This document shows positions 31,322 through 41,912 of a stretch of DNA of 64,000 bases, one piece after another. The stretch is from Craspedostauros australis. Lineage: Eukaryota; Bacillariophyta; Bacillariophyceae; Mastogloiales; Achnanthaceae. How positions within the stretch are numbered: the stretch's first letter is position 1; each line of letters opens with the position of its first letter. The position numbers were made by a program, and so were the translations under genes. The stretch is taken from contig JAMXDE010000012.1 in assembly GCA_026770025.1 (NCBI GenBank), positions 496,001 through 560,000 of the forward strand, given 5' to 3'. The notes under the pieces were generated by a model. It was not told the DNA's origin and did not search any database. It saw only the letters and a list, made by a program, of their open reading frames with translations.

Positions 31322-34300
31322 ATGGACTCCTACCACGACGACTCGTCGGCCGGCTCGCTGTCCGACGTCGACAGCTTCAACGACGGACCGAAAGGATCCG
31401 AGGCATCCGTCAACAACGATGACGACACGCGACACTCCAGCAGCGGACACCAGGACTCCGTGCATTCCTCTGCCGACACCGTCGCCGATGCGATCGCTCG
31501 CCAGGACACCAAGGCCGCTTGCCACCTGCGCGTGCTCGTGATCGCCCTCTTCGTCTTCATGTCGGTCTTCGTTCCCATCGTCATCTACATCACGGCCAAC
31601 AACCACGAGAAGGACGCCTTCGATCAGGAGTTCAAGGCGCTCGCCACCAAGGTGGTGGACAGCTTCGAGTTCAACGTGGCCCGCAAGCTCGGAGCCATCG
31701 ACTCGCTGGACATCTCAGTCACCTCCTACGCCTCCGGCACCAACTCAGACTTCCCGTTCGTCACCATGCCGGACTTCGATCTGCGAGCGGCCAACACCCT
31801 GGCGCTCTCCGACACCTTCTCCGTCTTTCTGGTCCCGCTCGTTTCCAGCCTGCTCAAGGGCAAGTACGAGACCTACGTCGACGAGAACAAGAAGTGGATC
31901 GACGAGGCCTTGGCACGCGAAGGCACCAGCCAGACGACCCGCAGACTCGACTCCAGCGCGGTGCACCCCGAGCTCTTCCAGTACGACGACAACAGCGAGC
32001 GCCAGCCAGTGAGCGGCGAAGGCCCTTTCTTCCCCATCTGGCAGAATGCCCCTGTCACGGAGGCCTTTGTCAACTTCGACTTGGGCTCCATCGAAACTTC
32101 CAAGGAAGGCATCATCGCCATGCTCGACAGCAACGAGGCAGTCCTCGGCAAGGTGGAGAGCATCAATGATTGGGAAGAAGTCTTCGCCCAGGAGTTCAGC
32201 GATCTCGTCAAGTCCCAAGGCAGCACCTTCTTTGCCGACCAGCCAATCAGCAGCATCTTCTACCCGGTCTTCGATAAGTTCGGCGAGGGCGCCAACTTGG
32301 TGGCTCTCATCTCCATCGTCATCTTTTGGCACACGTTCTTCGAGGGGGTAAGTCACAATGAAAGTGAACGTGCACATGCAAGTGCAAGCGTAGCAACAGA
32401 CGAAGAGAATAGTGTGTATTGCATCGAATTGAATCGGCTTCAATCAGATTGGAACCAAGCAGAGAGATCGTGAAACAGCGCAAGGAGAACAACGAACCAA
32501 GTGCAAAGTGCGCAGCACACAGTACACAGTACACAGTACAGCGTTCTTCTCTGGCCGAGGCGAGGCACAGCCAACCGCTCTGATGGATCCGGCTTGACTT
32601 GTTTTGACTTGGCTCTTATGTTGCGTGTTTGTTTTGGTTCTGAAGTCATTGCGGACCAGCAGCGTTCACGCTTCCACTCATTCATCCTGTTGATGTCTAC
32701 CATCGTCTTGCCGCTGCGCTAAATCTAACCTCACGCCCCTTCTCCCACGCCCGCACAAACACACACTTGCACATGCATGCATGCACACACATTCGCACAA
32801 CAACCACGAGCGCAGATTCTCCCATCAAATGCGGAAGGCGTCGTCTGCGTCGTGTCCAACGAATGCGGCCAAAGCTTCACATACCAGATCAATGGCCAGA
32901 TCCCAGATTATCTCGGCCCTGATGATCGTCACGATACCACCTACGACGATGATGCCGTCTCCTACCACGTCAGCTCCATCCGGCAGTCGGACACCTTCAC
33001 GTTCCGCCAGTCCAGCATCCCTCTCAACAAGAAGTTCTGCCCGTACACACTCACTGTCTACCCCTCCGACACCCTGCGGGATGAATTCATCACGTACAAG
33101 CCCGCCCTGTACACCGCTTGCGTGGCGTTGGCATTCGTCCTCATCTCGGCTGTTGCGGTTACCTACGACTGTGTCGTGCAGCGCCGTCTCAAGGCCGTCC
33201 TGGAATCCGCGCTCGAGTCCAGAGCCATCGTCTCGTCTCTTTTCCCAGCCAACGTCCGTGACCGTCTCTTCGAGCAGGATGGCCAGCCAGCAGCCGAAAA
33301 GCCTGGCGAGTCGGCGGAGAAAGCGTCTTCCAAGGACCAGAACATGACGGCTCACCCGGCCAAGATGCGACTCAAGAGCTTCCTCCACGATGGACCCAAG
33401 GGCATGGCCAACAACTCCAGCGTCTTGCAGAGCAAGCCCATCGCCGATCTCTTCCCCCACACAACCGTGCTTTTCGCAGATATCGCAGGATTCACTGCGT
33501 GGAGTTCCGAACGCGAGCCAGCGCAGGTGTTCATGCTCCTGCAGACCATCTTCCACTTCTTCGACAACATCGCAAGAAAGTGGGGCGTCTTCAAGGTTGA
33601 GACCATCGGAGATTGCTACGTGGCCGTCACAGGTTTGCCAGGTACGTTGAGCATGCAGTACATGTGGATGCTTTCTTTCTCTGCCCGCTGCGCCTTGTCT
33701 TGAAAATGTGAAAATCTTTGCCCTCTTGCTGAGGGGTATTCCACTCTGCTCTCCATTGTCCATGCAATAACTCACGTGCCTTCTTCTCTTCCAAAAACCC
33801 TTCTGCCCGTCCTTTCTTTTGTTCAATGATCAATTGCAACGCACCAATTCTTTCCTTGGTTGTGAATGCCGTGTGTTACCACATGCCTCGCTGCCACCAC
33901 ACCAACCATTTCTGACATACTCGTACCACAGACCCACAACCTGATCACGCCATTCGCATGACCAAGTTCGCGCGCGAATGCCTCCGCAAGGTCACGGATC
34001 TTACCCACACCCTCGAGACTACGCTGGGTCCAGACACCGGTGACCTCTCCATGCGTTTCGGACTTCACAGCGGCCCGGTTACTGCCGGTGTGCTGCGTGG
34101 AGAAAAGAGTCAGTTCCAGCTGTTCGGAGACACCGTCAACACAGCAAGCCGCATGGAAGGTACTGGAAAGAAGAACAACATCCAAATCTCGCAGTCCACC
34201 GCAGACTTGCTGGTCGAATCCGGCAAGGAGGCATGGATCCACCCACGCGACGAACTTGTCAGCATCAAGGGCAAGGGACAGATCCAGACCTACTGGGTGA

Positions 34301-35631
34301 ACGTCAAGATGCGCCCAGCCAGCTCCGGATCGTCAACGAACGAAACCGACCCAGAGAGTTCCGAAAGATCCAGCAGCGACGGAAATGGTGAAGGCGGTGC
34401 CAACGGCCAAACATCCGCAGCCAAGTCCAACATGGACACCTTCGCTGTCGGCCAGAACCGCAAGATCAGACGTCTGGTGGACTGGCAGACCGACATCCTG
34501 GCCCGTCTCCTCAAGCCGGTCGTCGCGCAGCGTGACCGCAAGGCCAACTCCAAGTACCTCAACGATCCAGCCAACGTCCTCAATAAGGAGGGCTGCGTCC
34601 TCGACGAGGTTGCGGAAACGATCGTCCTCCCCAAGTTCAACCCGCACGCCGCCAAGACCCAGGCAAACTCCGTGGCCGCTGAGCTCAGCCCTGCCGTGAT
34701 GTCACAGCTTCGTGACTTCGTCGACACCATCTCAGCCGGATACCGCAACAACCCATTCCACAACTTCGAGCACGCCTCCCACGTGACGATGTCCGCAAGC
34801 AAGCTGCTCAACAGAATCGTCATCCCCGAGGACGTGAACTACCAGCGCAAGTCCGCCAAGGCCATCGCATCCGATCTGCACGACTACACCTACGGTATCA
34901 CATCTGATCCGTTGACGCAATTCACGGTCCTCTTCTGCGCATTGATCCATGACGTTGAGCACGACGGTGTTTCGAACATGCAGCTCGCCATGGAGCAGCC
35001 GCACATGGCCGACAAGTACAAGAACCGCAGTCTTGCCGAGCAGAATTCTGTCGATGTTGCTTGGAATACCCTGATGCAGCCGGAATACCGCAACCTCCAG
35101 CAGTGCATCTTCACGAACGAGGATGAACTCGAGCGATTCCGCCAGCTCGTGGTGAACAGCGTGATGGCAACGGATATCTTCGACAAAGAGTCGAAGGCGT
35201 TGCGTAACTCTCGTTGGGACAAGGCCTTCCACAAGGACCCCCAGTCGCTGCCTCTCTCGGAGGAGGAGACGACCAACCTGAAGGCGACCATCGTCATCGA
35301 GCATATCATCCAGGCCGCAGACGTCGCCCACACCATGCAGCATTGGCACGTGTACACGAAGTGGAACGAACGTCTCTTCCAGGAGATGTACCGCGCCTAC
35401 GAGAGTGGCAGATCAGCCAAGGATCCGTCGGAAGGCTGGTACAACGGCGAGCTCTGGTTCTTTGACAACTACGTCATTCCATTGGCGAAGAAGCTGGATG
35501 AATGCAACGTGTTCGGTGTGTCGAGTGATGAAGGTTTGAACTACGCACTGGCCAACCGCAACGAATGGGCCGCGAAGGGTAAGGAGATCGTCGACGAGAT
35601 GGTGCAGCGAGTCAAGCAGAAGTCACCGTAG
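31322..35631 (+). CDS. Transmembrane class III nucleotide cyclase fused to a cyclic-nucleotide phosphodiesterase
   Basis: This 1183-residue protein should both make and degrade a cyclic nucleotide at a membrane. Exons 31322-32347, 32816-33641 and 33932-35631 join in frame (introns 468 and 290 bases, donors GTAAGT and GTACGT, acceptors CGCAG and CACAG). The order is: acidic N-terminus; span at 70-91; an extracytoplasmic sensor-like region at about 92-438 with no family I can name; span at about 440-462; cyclase domain at about 553-740; linker; class I phosphodiesterase at about 870-1165. Cyclase metal ligands D564 and D608 and transition-state residues N687 and R691 are present. Purine-selecting positions are E604 (guanylate-type) and Q680 (neither the usual Cys nor Asp). 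Phosphodiesterase residues H894, H898, H957, D958 and D1081 are present. Such fusions are known from diatoms and other stramenopiles. I do not assign cAMP or cGMP. Confidence 0.92.
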
Positions 35632-36810
35632 GATGTCTCTCTGCTTACGTAGAGCACATTTTGGGAACGCAGCAAAACGTCGTTGCACACACGACAACGC
35701 TCAACACCCCCGATAGCATAGATTGGGTGTTGTGATTGGGGAAGAATGCCTTGTGGTCTCCGAGGAAGGTTTTGACATGAAGGACGTGTCATGGAAGACA
35801 GACGGGCAAACACAAACGCACAGACAAATAAACAAGCAAACAAACATACACACGCGAAGAAAGAAAGAGAAGAGGCGAAGATGATAGGAGGCTCCAGAGA
35901 GAGAGAGAGCGGGTGCAAGGTTGGAGTACGAATTACGCAAAGTATCGTGACACTTTGCATGCCATAGACTACTGTTATTTTCCTTTCCCCGAGCCGGGTC
36001 CATTGTGCTGGTATGATGCCGGAATTTGGCAACCAACACATGTTTGATCATGGGTGTTAGTCCAAACCCAACGAACATCATGGTCATGAACCGCAACAAA
36101 CAAGGTTGGAAAGGGAATGGGCATGTGTTCATCTGTTGTTGGTACCCTGATCTTGTATAGTGTTTCTGTATCCATGTCGTGGGCGTGTTCGTACTCGTGC
36201 TGACAGGTGCCACGATCAATGCAATCTCACGGCCTGTTGGTTCCGTTGGTTCTGTTGGCCGAAGGCAGGTGTTATTGCGTCTGCGCTCTCGGACAGGCGC
36301 TCCTGTTTGACGCGATGGAGAAAGAGCCCAGAAACATGGAACTACCGCATGGCAAATTGTCATCTGTGAGAACAAGCCTCACTGTGCATTCGCCAGCTTG
36401 ATGTACCACAATGGGCTGGCTGCGTTGCTTCGGGGGCTTGGCTTTTTTCGTTTGCATCTGCAAACGAGGCAACTCTTCATTTCTGCGCAAAGAAAAGTGA
36501 CTTCCAGTCTCGGCATGCCCAACCGGGGTCATGGAGAATAGGGTACAAGTGCCGTGCTTCACACCACAGTAGTTGCCCAGCACCCCATTGTGCATGATGC
36601 GAGTAAGACAGCAAGCAGCATGACGACACAGGCCTTGTTTGGAGCAATTGTCGTCAGTGTCAGGTCGCCAGGCCTTTGGAGGCGCGCTGAGTATGTCACG
36701 ACATGTGCATTGCCGTCCATCGCATGGGCTGCTGAAAAGGCCGAATGTTGCCACATCATACCACGTAGTACGAGGCACCATGCTTGTGGCTCGAGCAAGC
36801 CCATGGCCTC
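35632..36810. other. Intergenic region between convergent cyclase-phosphodiesterase and PIG-L
   Basis: This 1.2 kb should hold two 3' UTRs. A Cys-rich minus-strand open frame runs through 36272-36985 and overlaps the PIG-L 3' end in another frame. It has no recognised domain, so I leave it uncalled. A GA run lies near 35895-35910. Confidence 0.35.
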
Positions 36811-37707
36811 TCACCGCAATGGTCGGAGTTGATTGACGTAGGTGTAGCAGCTGAAGACGACGAAGAGACGTCTGTACCACACGAACTGAGACGCGTGGGT
36901 CGCCATGGCGTTCCAATTCAACGATGGCTCGTGCAGTCGATGTGTTGTGGCTTCGTTCTGCGTCGCGCTGCAGAGACGCTCGCATGCCATTTGGTAGGGA
37001 TCATCTCCGATGAGCATGCGCACTATCAACAGGAGCCATTCCAACCATGGAACGTACTTCGCAACGATGTTGCGCTGCGACACCAGCATAGATGCTGTGA
37101 TGGGGATGGCTCGTCGCGGGGACACTTGCAACTCACAACCAGGCTTTCTCGCCGCCGTCGTCGTGGTCGCCGTCGTGGTCGTTGCATTCCGCTTCATCAG
37201 TCGTGCGACACCGTGATACGTGTCGGTATGATTGACATGGCCGGACACGCCATGTTCGTCGAATGTGATCAGATGGATTTCGGAGATGGCCGACTGAGGT
37301 TGCTGCAGGGCGTCGATCAGTGCGGATTGTATTTCGTCAGCGACATCGTGAGCATCCCATCGTTGCTTGGGATGATCCTGCAAATGATCGCGCTGCAGCA
37401 CCTGCCCCTCAGCATCCGAGAGCAAGAGCTTGCCTGCTCGCGCCATTTCTTTGCAACGCACCCTTCCCAACCCATCGTAATCGCCAGTCGTCAGACACAT
37501 AATCCAGAACAAAGGCTGTTGTTGCTGTTGCTGCTGTTGCTGCTGCTGGATGAGACCGCGGATGGTGGGAACAAAGAACATGCTCTCATCATCTGGGTGG
37601 GCAATGACGAGCACGTCAAGCCGACGATACTCTGATGGCGTCTTGACCATTGCTGATGATGATGATGATGATGATGATGACGCCATTCCTGTTGTTGTTG
37701 TCACCAT
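36811..37707 (-). CDS. PIGL: N-acetylglucosaminyl-phosphatidylinositol de-N-acetylase (PIG-L family)
   Basis: PIG-L removes acetate from GlcNAc-PI on the cytosolic face of the ER, the second step of GPI-anchor synthesis. This is a 298-residue single-exon protein. The zinc and catalytic motif AHPDDE lies at residues 36-41, followed by TTGDYDGLGRVRCKE at about 74-87 and FDEHGVSGHVNH, the second zinc motif. The end RRLFVVFSCYTYVNQLRPL matches the family C-terminus. Oddities: animal and yeast enzymes have an N-terminal membrane anchor, but here the N-terminus is a Ser run (residues 10-18, coded by a GAT/ATC-type microsatellite) and I see no span before AHPDDE. An 11-Gln run at about 54-64 interrupts the first helix region. 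Membrane contact might come from hydrophobic WLEWLLLIVRML near residue 215. The ATG is at 37707. Confidence 0.87.
   Translation of the reverse strand: MVTTTTGMASSSSSSSSSAMVKTPSEYRRLDVLVIAHPDDESMFFVPTIRGLIQQQQQQQQQQQPLFWIMCLTTGDYDGLGRVRCKEMARAGKLLLSDAEGQVLQRDHLQDHPKQRWDAHDVADEIQSALIDALQQPQSAISEIHLITFDEHGVSGHVNHTDTYHGVARLMKRNATTTTATTTTAARKPGCELQVSPRRAIPITASMLVSQRNIVAKYVPWLEWLLLIVRMLIGDDPYQMACERLCSATQNEATTHRLHEPSLNWNAMATHASQFVWYRRLFVVFSCYTYVNQLRPLR
37516..37552. repeat. CTG/CAG microsatellite coding polyglutamine in PIG-L
   Basis: A run of about eleven near-perfect trinucleotides (TTG/CTG on the plus strand) encodes the Gln run in PIG-L. A second trinucleotide run at about 37651-37682 (GAT repeated) encodes its Ser run. 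Confidence 0.8.
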
Positions 37708-38532
37708 CGTCGCATGATGCCCTCAGTAATTGGCATGGAACTTGTATCAGAATGTGTGCACTCTGAGAGGTTGTGTTGGTTGTGTGGCTGATGAAAGATT
37801 GCTCCGTTTCCCTTTGTGAGAAACGATGCGATCCATGCTAGACGAATGAAGCTAGAGAACATCGATTCTCTGGTTCTGGTTGTTTCGGCACTTTTTTCCA
37901 ACATGACGTCACCATGATGCTCGGTGTCATTCTTCCGATGGGCACAAGGCAGAACAAAGATCGGCAGAAACGGTGTCGGCGATGACCACACCAACATTGC
38001 CGCCATCAGAGGAAGAGAGATGAAGTGGAGGTACGTGCATGACATGATAGGCCGTTGGCTGTACGTAAGAGTTCCTCTCTTTGTGTCCTCCCATCATCCA
38101 TCATTCATCATTCATCACCAAGAAAGAGAGAAAAGAGCCATCGCCAAGGTCGGTGGCCCCCCTGAGCATTCAACCAAGTAGAGCGCTCAGCATTGGTCAT
38201 TGATTACTGCTCCACTCCATACACGTACTCATCACCCATTCCCACTCGACAACATCCAAATCGAGAGGTCACAGATCAGAGATCAGAAGCAGAGCCGACG
38301 GAGTCATACCATACGAGCTGCTCGTCCAACGAACAGCGATCATCCGAAGAGCAGACGTTCTGCTCGGATCGATGCGAGCAGAGAGAAAAGGTGGTTCTCA
38401 ACAGCAACTTTGCTCTCTCATTCTCGTACAACGTCCACTTACACTTACACACTTCCGCCAAGCACACTCAAGCAAAGCACACTCACTCGGACTCGTCTCA
38501 ACCCCCCAACGATCAATCCAACACCGGCTATC
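37708..38532. promoter_or_regulatory. Divergent promoter region of PIG-L and phosphoglycerate mutase
   Basis: The 0.8 kb between the start codons should be shared promoter and 5' UTR. Overlapping plus-strand frames at 38193-38860 are the mutase exon read out of phase and its leader. No independent gene is seen. Confidence 0.4.
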
Positions 38533-40361
38533 ATGTTCCGTTCCGCCACAGCCGCGGTCGCTTCTGCGTCCCGATCAGTGTCTGCCGTTGCACGAAGACA
38601 ACAATGCCTGCGTGCCACATCACCATCATGCCGCACCTTCTCATCGGCAAACACCAACGGAAGCAAGAACTTCAATACCATCAATTTCAACACTCCCTAC
38701 AATGTGTGCTTCTTGCGGCATGGGCAGAGCACATGGAATCGAGACAACCGTTACATCGGGTAAGTTCTGCAGCGCTGTGAATGCATGCGATGTGCGGATC
38801 GAGCCTCATGCTTGTACTGTGTGTTCTGTGATTGGAGTTTGCAATGGGTTTCCACAATGACACGCGCATCAGCATGATCAACATCAGCATAGTCAGCAAT
38901 CAAAGGCGCAAGAAACATCAAGCAGAACAAGCAACTTGGTGAGGTCAACGGTGGATACCATTGTGATCATGTTCTAGCACCACACCCACGCATTCTCTGG
39001 CTCATGCTCAAACAATCGACTTCTCCATACTTCATTCATGTATTCAAATGCACATGGACATGGACATGGGCATGCACTTTGGTTGGCATCATTTATTACA
39101 CGTACCAATGACATCAGGTGGACCGACACCCCATTGACGGAGGATGGTGTACTGGAGGCCCGCGTGGCTGGCAGGATGCTGAAGGAAAGCGGGATACTAT
39201 TTGACGAAGTGCACACCTCGTTGCTTCGACGAAGTATCCGAACCGTGAATCTGGTGCTGATGGAGATGGGACAGGAATACGTGGACGTGCGGAAACACTG
39301 GCGTTTGAATGAGCGGCATTACGGCGAGCTGGTGGGGAAGAACAAGAAGGAGACCGTCAAGCAATTTGGTCAGGATCAGATCAAGCGCTGGAGACGCTCC
39401 TACGATGAGCCTCCGCCCATCATGACTGAGGATCACAAGTACAACCCCAAGAAGGATCCCAGATACAGGAATGTACGTCCATTCGTTCGTTCGGTGCTGG
39501 CTGTGCAGAGTGTGCATCAATGCATTCAATTGGCTGGATCTTTGCCAAAGTAGTTGCTTGCGTTGCGTTGAGATGGCGAGAGGACATCGTCATGCGATAC
39601 AAATGAGGTCAGGCGATGTGTCATGCGATGTAACAACCTGCCAATTCCACCTCTCACCCGCACACATGTAAATGTTGCCTCACACAATCTCTCTACTCTG
39701 CGTGCTTCCGTCACTCTCATTCCCATATTGATTTGCGTCGCCATCTGATGCGGCATCAATTCCTTTTCCTGCCTGTATGACACTGCCATACTGAATTATC
39801 AAACTCAATGTTGATCCTCGTGTACGCTCTACGCATGTTTGTGTGGTTCTACGGTTTTGATTGGCACAATAGATGCTGGATAAAATTCCCAAGTCAGAGT
39901 CGCTGAATGAGACGAAGGAGAGATCAGGCGTGTACTGGGAGACGGTGATCGAACCCGCGCTGCGCGAAGGCAAGACCCTCCTGATAACCGGGCATGAGAA
40001 CAACCTGCGGTCGTTGATAATGCAGCTGGAGGACATCTCGAGGGAGGACATTATCAACCTGAGCCTGCCACGCGCCGTGCCCCTGGTGTACCGGCTTGAC
40101 GAGAACCTGAAGCCGATGGACCGGCCGGATGGCAAGCTGGACAGTGCCACAGGCTTTCTGCGAGGGGAGTGGCTCGGTGGCGACAGCGCCGTGACCAACG
40201 TACTGAACCGGGACCACAAGCAAGTCTACGACACGACGATCGAGCAGAATCTGGAGAAGGGAGACACGAGAGAAAAGTGGACGCAGTGGCTGAATGCTGT
40301 GGTGGATCCCAATGAGGGTGTCGGCGGTGGTGGCAGCACCCAAACCAGCAACGCGAAATAG
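38533..40361 (+). CDS. 2,3-bisphosphoglycerate-dependent phosphoglycerate mutase, predicted mitochondrial
   Basis: The enzyme interconverts 3- and 2-phosphoglycerate in lower glycolysis. Exons 38533-38759, 39118-39472 and 39873-40361 join in frame (introns 358 and 400 bases; donors GTAAGT and GTACGT; acceptors ATCAG and AATAG) into 356 residues. The phospho-histidine motif FLRHGQSTWN puts the catalytic His at about residue 63. The first join recreates YIGWTDTPLTEDG. RRSIRTVNLVL, WRLNERHYGELVGKNKKE, PPIMTEDH, KIPKSESL and the second catalytic ITGHENNLRSLI complete the dPGM pattern. The first 45 residues are Ala/Ser/Arg-rich with no acid (MFRSATAAVASASRSVSAV..), a typical mitochondrial presequence. 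Mitochondrial lower glycolysis is established for diatoms and some other stramenopiles, which fits. A Ser/Thr/Asn tail ends the protein. Confidence 0.93.
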
Positions 40362-40362
40362 C

Positions 40363-40398
40363 AGCACGTATAGTAGCACGTATAGTAGCACGTATAGT
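40363..40398. repeat. Three perfect 12-base tandem repeats after phosphoglycerate mutase
   Basis: AGCACGTATAGT is repeated three times without a mismatch, starting two bases after the stop codon, so it is expected in the mRNA 3' UTR. Confidence 0.9.
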
Positions 40399-41912
40399 TG
40401 TAGGAAGGCATGGCAGAGTGGCGAGAGTGGAAGATGGAAATGGACGCTGATGCTCTGTGCAACCCCACATACATACCAAAACTCAACGTAAAAGCTACAT
40501 GTTGCGTGCATACAAATAACGGTACACATTTCCGTCCTATTATGTATAATATTATTATATTATATTATATTGTTAATACATCGACGAGGGTGCATATGGT
40601 ACTCTACTTCATGTATTACTATATACTACAGCACAACAAAACTAGAAAGAGTGGAAGTTCCACACAATTCTCGTTGGCAGTTGTTTTGCTGACCGGAGTT
40701 TGTATGCGCGTGTCACCTGGGTGTTCTGGCTGTGGTGGCAGTTGCGATTGTGGTTGGTGGAAAAGTTGATTGGCTGATTCTGTGGCTGACTCACTCGTGA
40801 CCGAATCGAGAAACATTTGCGAAGAACAAATGATGACGACACCATCCAAAAGAACCAACTGGAGCTGGCACGAAGTCGATACGGACGAAGAAAGTTCGGA
40901 ACGACGCAACCAGACAGACTGACTGTCTTTGTCTCTGTGTCTGTGTCTCTCTCTGTCCGTCAGCTGCTCTTTTCGGTGTTGTCGATGATGACGCAATTCC
41001 ACCTCCGTCCGGCACCATCGCTGTCGCTCCTTCTCTCTTGCGTCCTCTCCTTCCTTCTTCTTGACTCTGTGTGCGTGTTTGAGCCTGTTGCAGTCGTTCC
41101 AGGTGTACCGTCAAGGTTGTTGTTGAACGTCAAGGCTGACGAATCTCTCTCGTGGGCACACAAAATAAAATCCAAACAAAACAAAACAAAACAAAACAAA
41201 ACGAGACGAAGAAAGCCAAGCATCACACAACCCCTTTCAGCACCTTCTCCACTCCTGCGACAATCAAGCAAGCAAGAAAGAGAAGAACAGCAAGAGCATC
41301 ATCCATTTCGCTTTGTTTCGCAACGCATTGGATTCTGTCGGCGATTAACTCCTCCCCACGTTCGCACGTGTAATAGGTCGTACCATAACCTGTCCCATCA
41401 CGCCGCCGCTCTTTCCACCACACACGAGCTGCATATAATATTATATAGTCCTTGTACTGATATAATAGAATAGCACCGATCTGCTCCTGCGCAATATACT
41501 CGCAGATCTGGACATCCACACAAACACGATCGTGCAGTTGGTTGAAGTTGAACAGCCAACGCAATCCTCGAGCACGGATTCCGCACAAGAAAATCAAGCC
41601 GATCTGCCTGATTGGGCTGTTCCCATCCAACAACCGCATTGACACATCACCGCACGATCTCTTGGTCGTGCCGCACAGACCAATTGCCGGAGAGGCGCGC
41701 AAAGACGCAAGCCAACCGAGAAACGGCCAAAAGCACAAACAAGGAGCACGTGCACCAAGATACTCCACTTGCATACATCAACGTCATCAATTATTCATTA
41801 TTCATTAGCGCAATCACACGAACAAGCACTCAGCAATCACAGCGCAACACAGCACAACAAAAGACAAGAATACGGCCAGACCACGAGCACAAGGATCCCC
41901 ATTCGAAACAGC
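40399..41912. promoter_or_regulatory. Intergenic region upstream of the plastid sigma factor
   Basis: This 1.5 kb lies between tandem genes. It contains an AT-rich tract TATAATATTATTATATTATATTATATTG (about 40543-40572), an AAAAC pentamer run (about 41175-41201) and a CATATAATATTATATAG tract near 41430. An open frame from an ATG at 40985 has a signal-like start but no other support. Confidence 0.4.
41175..41201. repeat. AAAAC pentanucleotide microsatellite
   Basis: Five consecutive copies of a five-base unit (ACAAA/CAAAA register) are seen in the intergenic DNA. Confidence 0.8.

Noticed and set aside
36272..36985. Cys-rich minus-strand frame overlapping the PIG-L 3' end
   Set aside because: The Cys spacing fits no family I know, and the frame overlaps conserved PIG-L coding sequence. 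It could still be a small lineage-specific gene.
40985..41473. 162-codon plus-strand frame with a signal-like N-terminus and a Phe after the hydrophobic core
   Set aside because: The rest is coded by an AAAAC microsatellite and random sequence. One signal-like stretch alone is not enough to call a plastid protein.
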